DNA from: Microbacterium proteolyticum
Lineage (GTDB): Bacteria; Actinomycetota; Actinomycetes; Actinomycetales; Microbacteriaceae
NCBI RefSeq assembly: GCF_030818075.1
Contig: NZ_JAUSZZ010000001.1
Coordinates: forward strand, 1,860,001-1,924,000
Length of the DNA: 64,000 nt
Reading direction: 5' to 3'
Below the pieces are notes generated by a model. That model was not told the origin of the DNA and did not search any database. It saw only the letters and a program-made list of their open reading frames with translations. The first letter of the stretch is position 1, and each line of letters opens with the position of its first letter. Made by a program: the position numbers and the translations under genes. Shown here piece after piece: positions 7,241 to 16,119 of this stretch.

Positions 7241-10200
7241 ATGCACGACCGCACCGCGCTCATCGAGATGCGCATCGAACGCTTCATCCGCGAGCGTCTG
7301 CTTCCCGCCGTCTATCGCAGCCGTCAGCCGCTCGAGGTGTCCGCGTGGGAGGCCCCGGGCGAGCCCGTGACCTTCGCGGAGGCGCGGGATGCCGACTACC
7401 GGCCGTTCGCGATCGGGACGCCGTGGGGCCGGGCGTGGGGGACCACGTGGTTCGCCGTCTCCGGAGAGGTGCCGGCCGCGTGGCGCGACGCCGGTGGCGC
7501 CCTGCCCGAGGGAACGATCGCCGAGCTGGTCATCGATCTCGGCTTCACCGCCGGTCAGAGCGGCTTCCAGTGCGAGGCGCTGGTGTGGAACCGCGACGGC
7601 GCGCCCATCAAGGGCGTGTCGCCGTTCAACAACGCCACCCCCGCCGCCCTCGACGCCGAGGGCCGCGTCGACGTGCTGGTGGAGGCGGCGTCCAATCCCG
7701 ACGTCGGAAGCCTCTTCACGTTCGAGCCGACGCACCTGGGCGACCCGGCGACGGCCGGAGACACTCCTCTCTATACGCTGCGCGAGATGTCGATCGGTCT
7801 GCGTGACCTCGCGGTGTGGGAGCTGCTGCAGGACTTCCGCCTGCTCCACGGCCTCATCGCCGAGCTCGACGCGACCTCCGCGCGGCGCGCGACCTTGGTG
7901 GAGGGGATGGATGCCGCGATCGACGCGGTCGACCCGCACGACGTCTCGGCCACGGCGCAGGCCGGCCGCGACGTGCTCGCCCCGCTGCTCGCCGCGCCCG
8001 CGGCATCCAGTGCTCACGTGCTGCACGCCGTCGGTCACGCGCACATCGACTCGGCGTGGCTCTGGCCCGTGCGCGAGACCGCCCGAAAGGTCTCGCGCAC
8101 GTTCAGCAACGTTCTATCGCTCATGGATGAGGACCCCGACTTCGTCTTCGCGAGCTCGTCGGCCCAGCAGTTCGCGTGGATGAAGGAGCACTACCCGGCG
8201 CTCTGGGAGCGACTGAAGGAGCGCGTCATCGAGGGGCGCTTCGTGCCCGTCGGGGGCATGTGGGTCGAGTCCGACACCAACATGGTGGGCGGCGAGGCCA
8301 TGGCCCGACAGTTCGTCGAGGGCAAGACCTTCTTCCTCGAGGAGTTCGGCATCGACACCGAAGAGGTGTGGCTGCCCGATTCGTTCGGCTACAGCGGAGC
8401 GCTCCCGCAGATCATGAAAGCCGCCGGCGCCCGGTGGTTCCTCACGCAGAAGATCTCGTGGAACGAGACCAACCGCATCCCGCACCACACGTTCCGTTGG
8501 GAGGGCATCGACGGCTCACGCATCTTCACGCACTTCCCGCCGGTCGACAAGTACAACTCCGAGGTCAGCGCCGCCGACCTCGCGCACGCCGAGCGCAACT
8601 TCGCCGACAAGGGGCGCGCCCGCACCTCACTCCTGCCCTACGGATTCGGCGACGGCGGCGGCGGACCCACCCGCGAGATGACCGCGACGATCGCGCGCAC
8701 GCGCTCGCTCGAGGGCGCGCCGATCGTGAAGCACTCGACCCCGCGCGAGTTCTTCGAGACCGCCGAGGCGGAGTACGCCGACCCGGCCGTGTGGGCGGGG
8801 GAGCTGTACCTCGAGTTCCACCGCGGCACGTACACCAGCCAGTTGCGCACGAAGCAGGGCAACCGCCGCAGCGAGCACCTGCTGCGCGAGGCCGAGCTCT
8901 GGGCGGCGACCGCGACCGTGCGGACGGGCGCCGAATACCCCGCCGAGGCGTTCCGACGCCTGTGGCGTCTGGTGCTGCTGCAGCAGTTCCACGACATCCT
9001 CCCCGGCACCTCGATCGCCTGGGTGCACCGGGATGCCGAGCGCAACTACGAAGCCATCGCCACCGAGCTCGAGCAGATCATCGCCGACAGCCTCCGCGCG
9101 CTCGTCGGCACCGGTGAGCGGGCGGTCGTGGCGAACGCCGCACCGCACGCCCGCGTCGGCGCGCCCGCGCTCGCCATCGCCCCGGCCACCGCGGCCGGCG
9201 ACGTGGCACCCCGCGCCGAGGGAGAGGGATGGGTGCTCGACAACGGCATCGTCCGCGCCGAGGTCGACGGCCGCGGCCTGATCACGTCGCTCGTCGAGGT
9301 GGCATCCGGTCGCGAGGTCGTTCCGGCAGGGCAGGTGTCGGGCCAATTCGAGATCTTCCGCGACACCCCCACCCAGTGGGATGCGTGGGACATCGACGAG
9401 ACCTACCGCCGCCACGCGACCGCCCTCGACAGCGCCGACGCGGTGCGGGTCGACGGCGCGGCGATCGTGGTGGAGCGTACGGTGGGCGACTCCACGATCG
9501 TGGAGCGCATCGCCCTCGCGGCGGGCTCGCGCACGGTGCGCCTGTCGCTCGACGTGGACTGGCACGAGCAGCAGAAGCTGCTCAAGCTCCGCGTGCCCGT
9601 CGACGTCCACACCGACCGCGCGGCATCCGAGATCCAGTTCGGTCACATCGTGCGCCCGACCCACACGAACACCTCGTGGGACTCCGCGCGCTTCGAGACG
9701 GCCGCGCACCGCTGGGTCCGTGTCGCCGAGACCGACTTCGGAGTGGCCGTCACGAACGACTCCACCTACGGTCACGACATCACGCGCCACGAGCGGGAGG
9801 CCGGCGGCACGTACTCCCTCGTGCGGTTGTCGATCATCCGTTCGGCGATCTTCCCCGACCCGGGGCAGGACCAGGGCGCGCACCACCTCGAGGTGGGCAT
9901 CGTCGTGGGAGCCGAGGTCGTGGATGCCGTCACCGAGGGCTATCGGACGAACCTGCCGACGCGTGTCGTCACCGACGCCGCCGAGGAGTCGGTGGCCCCG
10001 CTGGTGTCGATCGATGCGCCCGGGGTCGTCGTCGAGGCGATCAAGCTCGCCCAGGACGGTTCCGGAGACGTCGTCGTGCGTCTCTACGAAGCGCTCGGCC
10101 AGCGTGCCCACGCCCGCCTCGAGGCCGGGTTCGAGGTCACCGGCGTCATCGAGACCGATCTGCTCGAGCGTGCGGTCGACGCGGCCGCGGTGTCGAGCGC

Positions 10201-10267
10201 AGCGGGTGGCGTGGTCGATCTCGACCTGCGCCCGTTCCAGCTGGTGACGCTGCGCCTGGCGCGCTGA
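7241..10267 (+). CDS. Alpha-mannosidase, glycoside hydrolase family 38
   Basis: A 1008-residue cytoplasmic GH38 enzyme that removes alpha-linked mannose from oligosaccharides. The N-terminal region precedes the catalytic domain, in which HAHIDSAWLWPVRETARK (about residues 266-283) supplies zinc ligands and WLPDSFGYSGALPQI (about 377-391) contains the nucleophilic aspartate. A central three-helix region with QFHDILPGTSI (about 585) and C-terminal beta domains follow. ATG 7241 follows CAAGGAA. Family members are usually 850-1050 residues, so it is full length. Its place after the importer suggests imported mannosides are cleaved inside the cell, and the ROK kinase could then phosphorylate the released mannose. 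Confidence 0.95.
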   Translation: MHDRTALIEMRIERFIRERLLPAVYRSRQPLEVSAWEAPGEPVTFAEARDADYRPFAIGTPWGRAWGTTWFAVSGEVPAAWRDAGGALPEGTIAELVIDLGFTAGQSGFQCEALVWNRDGAPIKGVSPFNNATPAALDAEGRVDVLVEAASNPDVGSLFTFEPTHLGDPATAGDTPLYTLREMSIGLRDLAVWELLQDFRLLHGLIAELDATSARRATLVEGMDAAIDAVDPHDVSATAQAGRDVLAPLLAAPAASSAHVLHAVGHAHIDSAWLWPVRETARKVSRTFSNVLSLMDEDPDFVFASSSAQQFAWMKEHYPALWERLKERVIEGRFVPVGGMWVESDTNMVGGEAMARQFVEGKTFFLEEFGIDTEEVWLPDSFGYSGALPQIMKAAGARWFLTQKISWNETNRIPHHTFRWEGIDGSRIFTHFPPVDKYNSEVSAADLAHAERNFADKGRARTSLLPYGFGDGGGGPTREMTATIARTRSLEGAPIVKHSTPREFFETAEAEYADPAVWAGELYLEFHRGTYTSQLRTKQGNRRSEHLLREAELWAATATVRTGAEYPAEAFRRLWRLVLLQQFHDILPGTSIAWVHRDAERNYEAIATELEQIIADSLRALVGTGERAVVANAAPHARVGAPALAIAPATAAGDVAPRAEGEGWVLDNGIVRAEVDGRGLITSLVEVASGREVVPAGQVSGQFEIFRDTPTQWDAWDIDETYRRHATALDSADAVRVDGAAIVVERTVGDSTIVERIALAAGSRTVRLSLDVDWHEQQKLLKLRVPVDVHTDRAASEIQFGHIVRPTHTNTSWDSARFETAAHRWVRVAETDFGVAVTNDSTYGHDITRHEREAGGTYSLVRLSIIRSAIFPDPGQDQGAHHLEVGIVVGAEVVDAVTEGYRTNLPTRVVTDAAEESVAPLVSIDAPGVVVEAIKLAQDGSGDVVVRLYEALGQRAHARLEAGFEVTGVIETDLLERAVDAAAVSSAAGGVVDLDLRPFQLVTLRLAR

Positions 10268-10387
10268 TCCGGGGCCGCGGTGCGGTCGGGGAGGGAGTGC
10301 CCTCGGCCGCACCGTCGTTCTCCCCACGAGACCGCGGTGCGGTCGGGACATCGGAGTCCCGGTCGTGCCGTGTTTGCCCGCGAGGCG

Positions 10388-10414
10388 GGCCCTCCGCGTG
10401 ATCGGCGGAGGGCC
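10388..10414. terminator. GC hairpin after the mannosidase gene
   Basis: GGCCCTCCGC and GCGGAGGGCC form a perfect 10-bp stem with a 7-nt loop. It has no T run, but it is the first strong hairpin after the mannosidase stop. A weaker hairpin lies at about 10279-10313. The rest of 10268-10440 holds no gene. Confidence 0.5.
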
Positions 10415-10453
10415 GGGGGCGAGCGGAGGACGAATGCGGCGGCGCACTCAAGT

Positions 10454-10468
10454 GGTCAGTGCAACACC
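10454..10468 (+). repeat. IS30 left terminal inverted repeat, conserved core
   Basis: GGTCAGTGCAACACC, exactly matched in reverse complement at 11712-11726. Confidence 0.9.
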
Positions 10469-10487
10469 CTGATTGAGGGGGTGGGCG

Positions 10488-11732
10488 GTGTTCAGTGTGT
10501 TGCGGAGTGTGAAGCGGGAGTTTTGGCGAGGTATCGCGGCGGGATTGTCGACGGCGGATGCGGCGGGGGCGGCGGGCGCGTCGCGGCAGGGTGCGGAGAG
10601 ATGGTTTCGGGATGCTGGCGGTATGTCACCGTTGTCGTTGTCTGATCCCTCGGGTCGGTTTCTGACCCTTCTCGAGCGTGAGCAGATCGCTGTTGGAGTG
10701 GCGCGGGGCGAATCGATCCGTCAGATCGCTCGGGGCCTTGGCCGGCATCCCTCGACGGTGCTGCGGGAGTTGCGTCGCAATCGCGGCAATCTGCCGCGCT
10801 ACCGGGCGAAACGCACGATGCGCCCGCCCACCCAGTCGGTGTTCTACTCACCCTCGACCGCGCAGGGCCGCGCGGATCGGCGCCTATCGCGCCCTAAGCC
10901 ATCCAAGCTCGCTTCGCAGCTCTCGCTGCGGGTCGAGGTGCAGCGGCGGTTGAGGCTGGGACACTCCCCGCAGCAGATCAGCCGACGCCTGCGGGTGGAC
11001 TTCCCGGATGATGAGAGCATGCGCATCTCGCACGAGGCGATCTACCGGTCCCTGTTCGTGCAGGGTCGCGGTGAGTTACGCAACGAGCTCACACGGGCGC
11101 TGCGCTCAGGCCGCACCACCCGCAAGCCCCGCGCCCGAACCCAACGTCAAGCGGCCGCAGCGGCCGGGCCAGGAAAGATCCCCGGGATGGTGATGATCTC
11201 CGACCGTCCCGCCGAAGCAGAAGATCGCGCCGTCCCCGGCCACTGGGAAGGGGACCTCATCATCGGCAAGGACGGTCTGTCACAGATTGGAACCCTGGTC
11301 GAACGCGCCACCCGGTTCGTGATCTTGCTGCACTTGCCCGCCCGCCGAGACGCCGAGACTGTCGCCGATCAGATGATCCAACAAATGCGGCGACTGCCCG
11401 ACCTGCTGCGACGATCCATCACCTGGGACCAAGGCAAGGAGCTGTCCGCCCACGCCAGGATCACCGTCGAAGCCGACCTGCGCGACGGGGTCTTCTTCTG
11501 CGACCCGCACTCACCCTGGCAGCGCGGAACGAACGAGAACACAAACGGCCTGCTCCGGCAATACTTCCCCAAAGGCACCGACCTCTCCGGCTACACCGCC
11601 GACTACCTCGACTACGTCGCCACCCAACTCAACGACCGCCCCCGCATGACCCTCGACTGGGCCACCCCCACCGAAGCCCTTGAACGACTACTCTCAACCC
11701 CACCAGACAACGGTGTTGCACTGACCGCCTGA
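10488..11732 (+). CDS. IS30-family transposase
   Basis: A 414-residue DDE transposase. The N-terminal part has a helix-turn-helix typical of IS30 (ERE-QIAVGVARGESIRQIA, then GRHPSTVLRELRRN). The catalytic residues are visible: D in GHWEGDLIIG (about 246), D in TWDQGKE (about 312) and E in NENTNGLLRQYFPKGT (about 348). GTG 10488 is preferred because GAGGGGG lies 7 nt upstream; TTG 10473 and GTG 10497 are alternatives. The frame ends inside the right terminal repeat. No frameshift or truncation is seen, so the element may still be active. Confidence 0.93.
   Translation: MFSVLRSVKREFWRGIAAGLSTADAAGAAGASRQGAERWFRDAGGMSPLSLSDPSGRFLTLLEREQIAVGVARGESIRQIARGLGRHPSTVLRELRRNRGNLPRYRAKRTMRPPTQSVFYSPSTAQGRADRRLSRPKPSKLASQLSLRVEVQRRLRLGHSPQQISRRLRVDFPDDESMRISHEAIYRSLFVQGRGELRNELTRALRSGRTTRKPRARTQRQAAAAAGPGKIPGMVMISDRPAEAEDRAVPGHWEGDLIIGKDGLSQIGTLVERATRFVILLHLPARRDAETVADQMIQQMRRLPDLLRRSITWDQGKELSAHARITVEADLRDGVFFCDPHSPWQRGTNENTNGLLRQYFPKGTDLSGYTADYLDYVATQLNDRPRMTLDWATPTEALERLLSTPPDNGVALTA
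11712..11726 (-). repeat. IS30 right terminal inverted repeat, conserved core
   Basis: GGTGTTGCACTGACC, the reverse complement of the left repeat core. It overlaps the last codons of the transposase. Confidence 0.9.
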
Positions 11733-11807
11733 AACCGCCGGCGAATCGGTCCTCCGCTCGCCTCTCGTCCTCCGCTCGTCACTCGTCGCGCGCGGGCTCC
11801 CGCGCCG

Positions 11808-12302
11808 TCACACGGCGGCGATCGCCATGAGGCCCACCGACACCGCCATCGCGGCGATCTGCGCGCGGTCCAGCCGCGCCGGCATCCGTTTCGCGACCAC
11901 GACGGACAGACCCGCGTAGCCGACCGCGATCGCGAGGAGGAACGGAGCCAGAGCCACCCCGTGGGAGTGGCCGGGGGAGCCTCCGTGCGCGCCCATCCCG
12001 ATCTGCAGCGCGGCCATCACCACCATGCCGAGCGTCGTGTGCAGTGTCATGAGCGCGGGCACGTTCGGCGCGCGGCGCTGGCGTGGCCGGCGCCACACCG
12101 CCAGTCCCAGGGCGGCCGCCACCAACAGCGCGGTCCACGCCACCGGTGCGACCACCCCGAACACCGCGGCATCCAGCATCGCAACGAGCATCAGCACGGA
12201 GGCCGCGACCTCGGGCGGCCGCACCCGCGCGCGGTCGGCGGCCAGGCAACAGGCACCGACGGCGGCGGGGGCGACCGCCCAGGCGTGGAGGATCTCGCTC
12301 AT
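11808..12302 (-). CDS. Small integral membrane protein, function unknown
   Basis: A 164-residue protein with about five hydrophobic helices and few charged residues between them. ATG 12302 lies 5 nt after the amine oxidase stop; the frame is open upstream to 12359 but that part overlaps the oxidase and reads as an arginine-rich shadow. A histidine-containing loop, MGAHGGSPGHSH, sits between helices 3 and 4, which together with the Cys/His-rich oxidase tail hints at a metal-related role, perhaps copper supply. I do not recognise the family. It probably shares a transcript with the amine oxidase gene. Confidence 0.7.
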   Translation of the reverse strand: MSEILHAWAVAPAAVGACCLAADRARVRPPEVAASVLMLVAMLDAAVFGVVAPVAWTALLVAAALGLAVWRRPRQRRAPNVPALMTLHTTLGMVVMAALQIGMGAHGGSPGHSHGVALAPFLLAIAVGYAGLSVVVAKRMPARLDRAQIAAMAVSVGLMAIAAV

Positions 12303-12306
12303 CGCC

Positions 12307-14307
12307 TCAGCAGTGGCAGCTGGATGCCGGCGCTTCGCCCGCGTGGGGGCCGTGGCCATGCTCGGGCGCTGCGGGCGCGCAGTGCGCCGACGCCGGCGCG
12401 GGCACGTTCAGCACGGGGTTGCGCTCGAAGAAGTTGTACGGCTTGAGCGTGAACTTCGCGTAGTCCATCGGCATGACCGGCCAGTCCTCGTTGCGCGGGA
12501 AGTGCGTGAGGCCGAAGGTGTGCCAGAGGACGACGTCTTCGCCCACGAGCGGCTCGTCGCCCGCGATGAAGGCCGGGATGCCGGCACCACCGGGGTGCTG
12601 GTTGACGAAGTCGCCCGCGGCGTAGCGCTCGTCGGGGTCGTACTTCGTGACGAAGAGGTTCTTCGTGGCGAAGGCGGCACGCGAGGCGATCGAGGAGGCG
12701 TCGTCGGCGAGCAGCACGGGCGTCTCGGTCGGAAAGAGCACGTACGAGGTCGCCTGTCCGCGCTCGGTCGTCTTCTCGGTCGAGGCGATCTGCCACACGC
12801 GGTTGAGCGCACCGTCGGCGACGCGGCCCGACACCTTCTCGGACGTGATCGGCGTCACTTTCTTGGTGAAGGCGTTGCCGGCCGGGTTGGTCTCGGAGAT
12901 CGGCACGCGCACGGCGTCGATCTCGTTGACGACGTTGGCGACCCCGTCGACGGTCATGTCCAAGCGTGCCGAGAACAGGTGCTGGTGGTACGGCGCGCCG
13001 AGCCCCGGGGCGACCTCGGAAGCGAAGGGGTAGTCCTCACCCGGGTACGCGGAGGTGAACAGGATGCCGGTCAGCTTCGCCTCGCACTCGATGGTGCCGT
13101 CGAGGTAGAGGTACCAGTAGAAGCCGTAGTCGTAGTTGCCGACCGTGGTGAAGAACGAGATGACGAGGCGCCGCGAGCGACGGACCTCGCTGGATCCCGT
13201 GAAGATGTCGGTGTGCTTCCAGAGGGTGCCGAAGTCCTCCTCGTGCATGCAGACCGCGTTGCGGACGGTGCGCGGCATCCCGTTCTCGTCCGACAGCACG
13301 GCGTCGACGTAGGTGATGTCGCCGACGCAGTCGCAGCCGAGCTCGAGCTCGTTCGTGTAGCGGCCGAAGAGGTACTCGCCGGTGTCGAAGTAGTTCTGCC
13401 AGAAGCGGTTGGGGGCGGGGTCGGCGTAGGGCACGACCATTTCGCTGATCGAGCCGCGGTACATCACGGGCCGTTCGGCGAACGACAGCTGGCGCAGGAT
13501 CAGGCCCTCACGGGTGTCGAAACCGATGCGCAGGTCCCATTCGCCCCACGTGACGTGCTCGCCGTCGACGGTGAAGCTCGAGCCCTCGGGCTGGGTGATG
13601 ACGATGGGCTTCAGGCCCTCCAGCGGCGGGCCCTGCAGCTCGGGGTCGTCGAAGTTGCCGTGCGTCTCGGGCACGGCGAACCCAGGGGTGTCGACGATCT
13701 CGATGATCGTGCGGGCGGCGACGTCGATGTAGGCGGTGAGGCCGTCGACGGGGTGCGCCCACGGGTGGTCGGCGGGGTGGTCCTGCCGGAACGCGAAGGT
13801 GCGCAGCACCCGGCGGCCCACCTCGTTCTCGTAGCCGTAGTGGCCGGCCGAGAGCGGCACGAGCACGACGTCGGTGGTGGTGAGTCCGCGCGCGGCGAGG
13901 GCCGCGACCCACTCGGCGCTCTCGTTCGCGATGATCCCGACCTCCTCGAACTCGGCGTCGAGGATCGGCAGCTGCCCGTCGGAGCCGTCGAGCTCGGTGG
14001 AGCGCAGCACCTCTCCGGTCGCGAGCGAGACGACGAGATCGAGCGAGTGGGCGGTGCGCAGGTTCAGCAGCTGCACCCGCGCGCGACGCTCGGGGAGGGC
14101 GGTCTCGCCGCGCTCCCAGGCGAGCACCTCGCCCTTCGGCGCTTCGTCGAGGCCGACGTAGGCGAAGCGGGTGGCCTCGTCGATGCCGTCGAGCCCGGCC
14201 ACGATGGCGTGCACGGCGGTGATCTCTTCGGGGGAGAGGGATGCCAGGGGGTGGGCGGGCGCCGCGGGGGCGACGAAGGCGGTCGAGGTCGGGTCGGTGA
14301 GCGTCAT
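12307..14307 (-). CDS. Copper-containing primary amine oxidase
   Basis: A 666-residue topaquinone enzyme that oxidises primary amines to aldehydes, ammonia and hydrogen peroxide. The cofactor tyrosine is in NYDYGF (about residue 392), and the copper ligands are the histidines of YHQH (about 441 and 443) and of LTHFPRNEDWP (about 601). This spacing matches the Arthrobacter globiformis enzyme (382, 431, 433, 592) shifted by about ten. No signal peptide is visible. The last 28 residues form an unusual tail with four histidine-containing steps and three cysteines (from SAHCAPAAP to ASSCHC), absent from the core fold. ATG 14307 has a GAGAG ribosome site. Two APC permeases and a regulator beside it suggest an amine uptake and oxidation locus; no aldehyde dehydrogenase gene is present. 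Confidence 0.95.
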   Translation of the reverse strand: MTLTDPTSTAFVAPAAPAHPLASLSPEEITAVHAIVAGLDGIDEATRFAYVGLDEAPKGEVLAWERGETALPERRARVQLLNLRTAHSLDLVVSLATGEVLRSTELDGSDGQLPILDAEFEEVGIIANESAEWVAALAARGLTTTDVVLVPLSAGHYGYENEVGRRVLRTFAFRQDHPADHPWAHPVDGLTAYIDVAARTIIEIVDTPGFAVPETHGNFDDPELQGPPLEGLKPIVITQPEGSSFTVDGEHVTWGEWDLRIGFDTREGLILRQLSFAERPVMYRGSISEMVVPYADPAPNRFWQNYFDTGEYLFGRYTNELELGCDCVGDITYVDAVLSDENGMPRTVRNAVCMHEEDFGTLWKHTDIFTGSSEVRRSRRLVISFFTTVGNYDYGFYWYLYLDGTIECEAKLTGILFTSAYPGEDYPFASEVAPGLGAPYHQHLFSARLDMTVDGVANVVNEIDAVRVPISETNPAGNAFTKKVTPITSEKVSGRVADGALNRVWQIASTEKTTERGQATSYVLFPTETPVLLADDASSIASRAAFATKNLFVTKYDPDERYAAGDFVNQHPGGAGIPAFIAGDEPLVGEDVVLWHTFGLTHFPRNEDWPVMPMDYAKFTLKPYNFFERNPVLNVPAPASAHCAPAAPEHGHGPHAGEAPASSCHC

Positions 14308-14350
14308 GGTGTCTCTCTCAGGTGGAACGGGTGGGACGAGAAGAAGGGGA

Positions 14351-14440
14351 CGGATGCCGCGGCGCGGGCGCGTGGTCACGGCGGCGAACCGTGGCGCGGG
14401 CCGCGGCGCCGAGGCCGCGGCGCCGAGGCCGCGGCATCCG
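14351..14440. repeat. Long-range inverted repeat enclosing GC tandem repeats
   Basis: CGGATGCCGCGGC at 14351-14363 is matched by its exact reverse complement at 14428-14440, just after the permease stop. Between them the unit GCGGCGCCGAGGCC occurs twice in tandem (from 14403). The structure could act as a terminator or attenuator between the permease and the amine oxidase gene, but it has no T run. Confidence 0.6.
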
Positions 14441-14443
14441 GGA

Positions 14444-15919
14444 TCAGCCCGCGATGGTGTCGGTGAGCTTGGCGTAGGCGGCGGGGCGGCGACGGCGGAT
14501 CCACGCGGCCTGGGCGTAGCCGAGCAGGGGGAACACCGCGACCAGGGCCAGCAGGAACCAGGTGACGGCACCGAAGGTCGGCGCACCGTCGGCGTCGACG
14601 TCGCCGACCATGATCGGGAAGTACACGACGATGATCACGGCCGACACCGCGAGCCCCACGAAGCCGAGGGCAGGGGCGACGATCGTGTTCCACACGCGGC
14701 GGTCGGCCCGGGTGCGGGCGAAGTACACGATCACGGCGACCGAGGTCGCGGCCATGAGGATCGCGATGGCGAGGGTCGCGACGCCGGCGAACCAGGTGAA
14801 CACCTGCAGCAGCGGGTCGAGGTTCAGCACCGCGAAGATCACCGTGAGCGCCGCGGCGGTGACCGTCTGCACGATCGACGACACGTGCGGCGAGAGGTGC
14901 TTCGCGTGGACGCCGGCCACGCGGTCGGGCAGCACACCCGCGCCCGCCATCGCGTGCTGGTAACGGGTGAGCACGTTGTGGAACGACAGCACGCACGCGA
15001 ACATCGACGTGAGCAGCAGGACGTTGACGATGATCTCGCCCGCGGTGCCGAGGTAGATCGCGACCGTGCGGAGCATCAGCGTGCCGGGGTCTTCGGCGGC
15101 GGCCGCGAGCACGCCGTTCGGGCCCCACGCCATCACGAGGCCCCACGAGGCGAGGGTGTAGAAGACGCCGATGCCGATCACGGCGCCGTAGGTCGCGCGG
15201 GGGATCGTCCGGTCGGGGTCGCGGGCCTCGTCGCGGAAGATGGCGGTGGCCTCGAAGCCGATGAACGCCGCGATCGCGAACATGAGACCGACGCCGGGGG
15301 AGCCGCTGAGCACGTTCGCCGGTTCGAAGGGCGCGGCGCTCAGGCCCTCGGGGCCGCCGTTGAAGACGACCGCGGCGACGAGCGCGAGCACGATCGCGAC
15401 CTCGGCCACCAGCAGCACGCCGAGCACCTTGCTCGAGAGGTCGATGTGGCGGTAGCCCAGGATGCCGACGAGCCCGACGACCGCGAATGCGTACAGCCAC
15501 CACGCGAGGTCGGGTCCGCCGAGGGAGACGACGGTGATCTCGAGCAGGTAGCCGATGTAGCCGTACACCGACACCTGGATGGTCGTGTAGGTCAGCATCG
15601 CCGTCCAGGCCGCGGCCAGGCCCGAGGGGCGTCCGAGGCCGTAGCCGATGTAGGTGAAGAACGCGCCGGGGCGGGGGACGTGCCGCGTCATCGCTGCCAG
15701 GCCCACCGCGAACAGCAGCAGGATGACGGCGCTGATCGCGTACAGCGTCGGGAAGCCCGCGCCGTTGCCGATCAGGATGCCGAGGGGCGCGGCACCCCCG
15801 ACGACGGTGAGGGGCGAGGCGGCGGCGACGACCATGAAGACGATCGCCGTGACACCGAGGGAGCCCTGCAGCGTCCGCTTCGCCGACGCCGCCACCCCCT
15901 TCGATTCGAGCTGGGTCAT
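14444..15919 (-). CDS. APC-family amino acid or amine permease
   Basis: A 491-residue transporter of the APC superfamily with about 12 predicted helices. The family signature in helix 1 (VFMVVAAASPLTVVGGAAP) and the helix 6 region (GFEATAIFRDEARDPDRTIPRA) are clear. It precedes the amine oxidase gene on the same strand by 136 bp, so its likely cargo is the amine that the oxidase degrades. A second permease of the same superfamily is divergently encoded. The start at 15919 has a suitable purine-rich site (AAGGAA on the minus strand, 7-12 nt upstream). Confidence 0.9.
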   Translation of the reverse strand: MTQLESKGVAASAKRTLQGSLGVTAIVFMVVAAASPLTVVGGAAPLGILIGNGAGFPTLYAISAVILLLFAVGLAAMTRHVPRPGAFFTYIGYGLGRPSGLAAAWTAMLTYTTIQVSVYGYIGYLLEITVVSLGGPDLAWWLYAFAVVGLVGILGYRHIDLSSKVLGVLLVAEVAIVLALVAAVVFNGGPEGLSAAPFEPANVLSGSPGVGLMFAIAAFIGFEATAIFRDEARDPDRTIPRATYGAVIGIGVFYTLASWGLVMAWGPNGVLAAAAEDPGTLMLRTVAIYLGTAGEIIVNVLLLTSMFACVLSFHNVLTRYQHAMAGAGVLPDRVAGVHAKHLSPHVSSIVQTVTAAALTVIFAVLNLDPLLQVFTWFAGVATLAIAILMAATSVAVIVYFARTRADRRVWNTIVAPALGFVGLAVSAVIIVVYFPIMVGDVDADGAPTFGAVTWFLLALVAVFPLLGYAQAAWIRRRRPAAYAKLTDTIAG

Positions 15920-16011
15920 GTCGGTTCCTTACGGGTTCGGGTGTGCCACCGAGGTTCCTCCCGGCGCGTTGCCGCGTCGTTGAGCCGGTGTGAAGGTGCG
16001 GATGCCGTGAG

Positions 16012-16037
16012 TGAGACGCGGGCCCGGCGCCGTCTCA
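16012..16037. promoter_or_regulatory. Candidate operator between divergent permease genes
   Basis: TGAGACG (16012-16018) and CGTCTCA (16031-16037) form a perfect 7-bp inverted repeat. A related imperfect dyad, GAAACAC with GTGTCTC, follows at about 16054-16070. Both lie in the 200-bp region between the two permease starts, the expected place for the linked IclR-type regulator to bind. Binding is inference. Confidence 0.45.
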
Positions 16038-16119
16038 TTCGGCGACACGCGTTGGAAACACGGGTGTCTCGACGGGGCAACCCCCGCGGCGTACCGTCGG
16101 CTGATCCCACGGAGACGAC

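Larger units (their letters stand above)
10441..11739 (+). mobile_element. IS30-family insertion sequence, apparently complete
   Basis: The element of about 1.3 kb carries one transposase gene between terminal inverted repeats. The inner 15 bases GGTCAGTGCAACACC are identical at both ends (10454-10468 and, inverted, 11712-11726). Outside them the next 13 bases match at 8 positions, including TCA and GGCG, and the arrangement TCAA-x-TGGTCA-GCAAC resembles the ends of E. coli IS30, which is why the outer limits are placed at 10441 and 11739. No clear target duplication was seen. The flanks themselves carry GAGCGGAGGACGA on the left (10421-10433) and its reverse complement on the right (about 11766-11778), so the element may have entered an inverted repeat. 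No gene is broken. Confidence 0.88.

Noticed and set aside
12025..14466. 813-codon plus-strand frame over the amine oxidase gene
   Set aside because: It is the antisense shadow of the amine oxidase, with no family resemblance.
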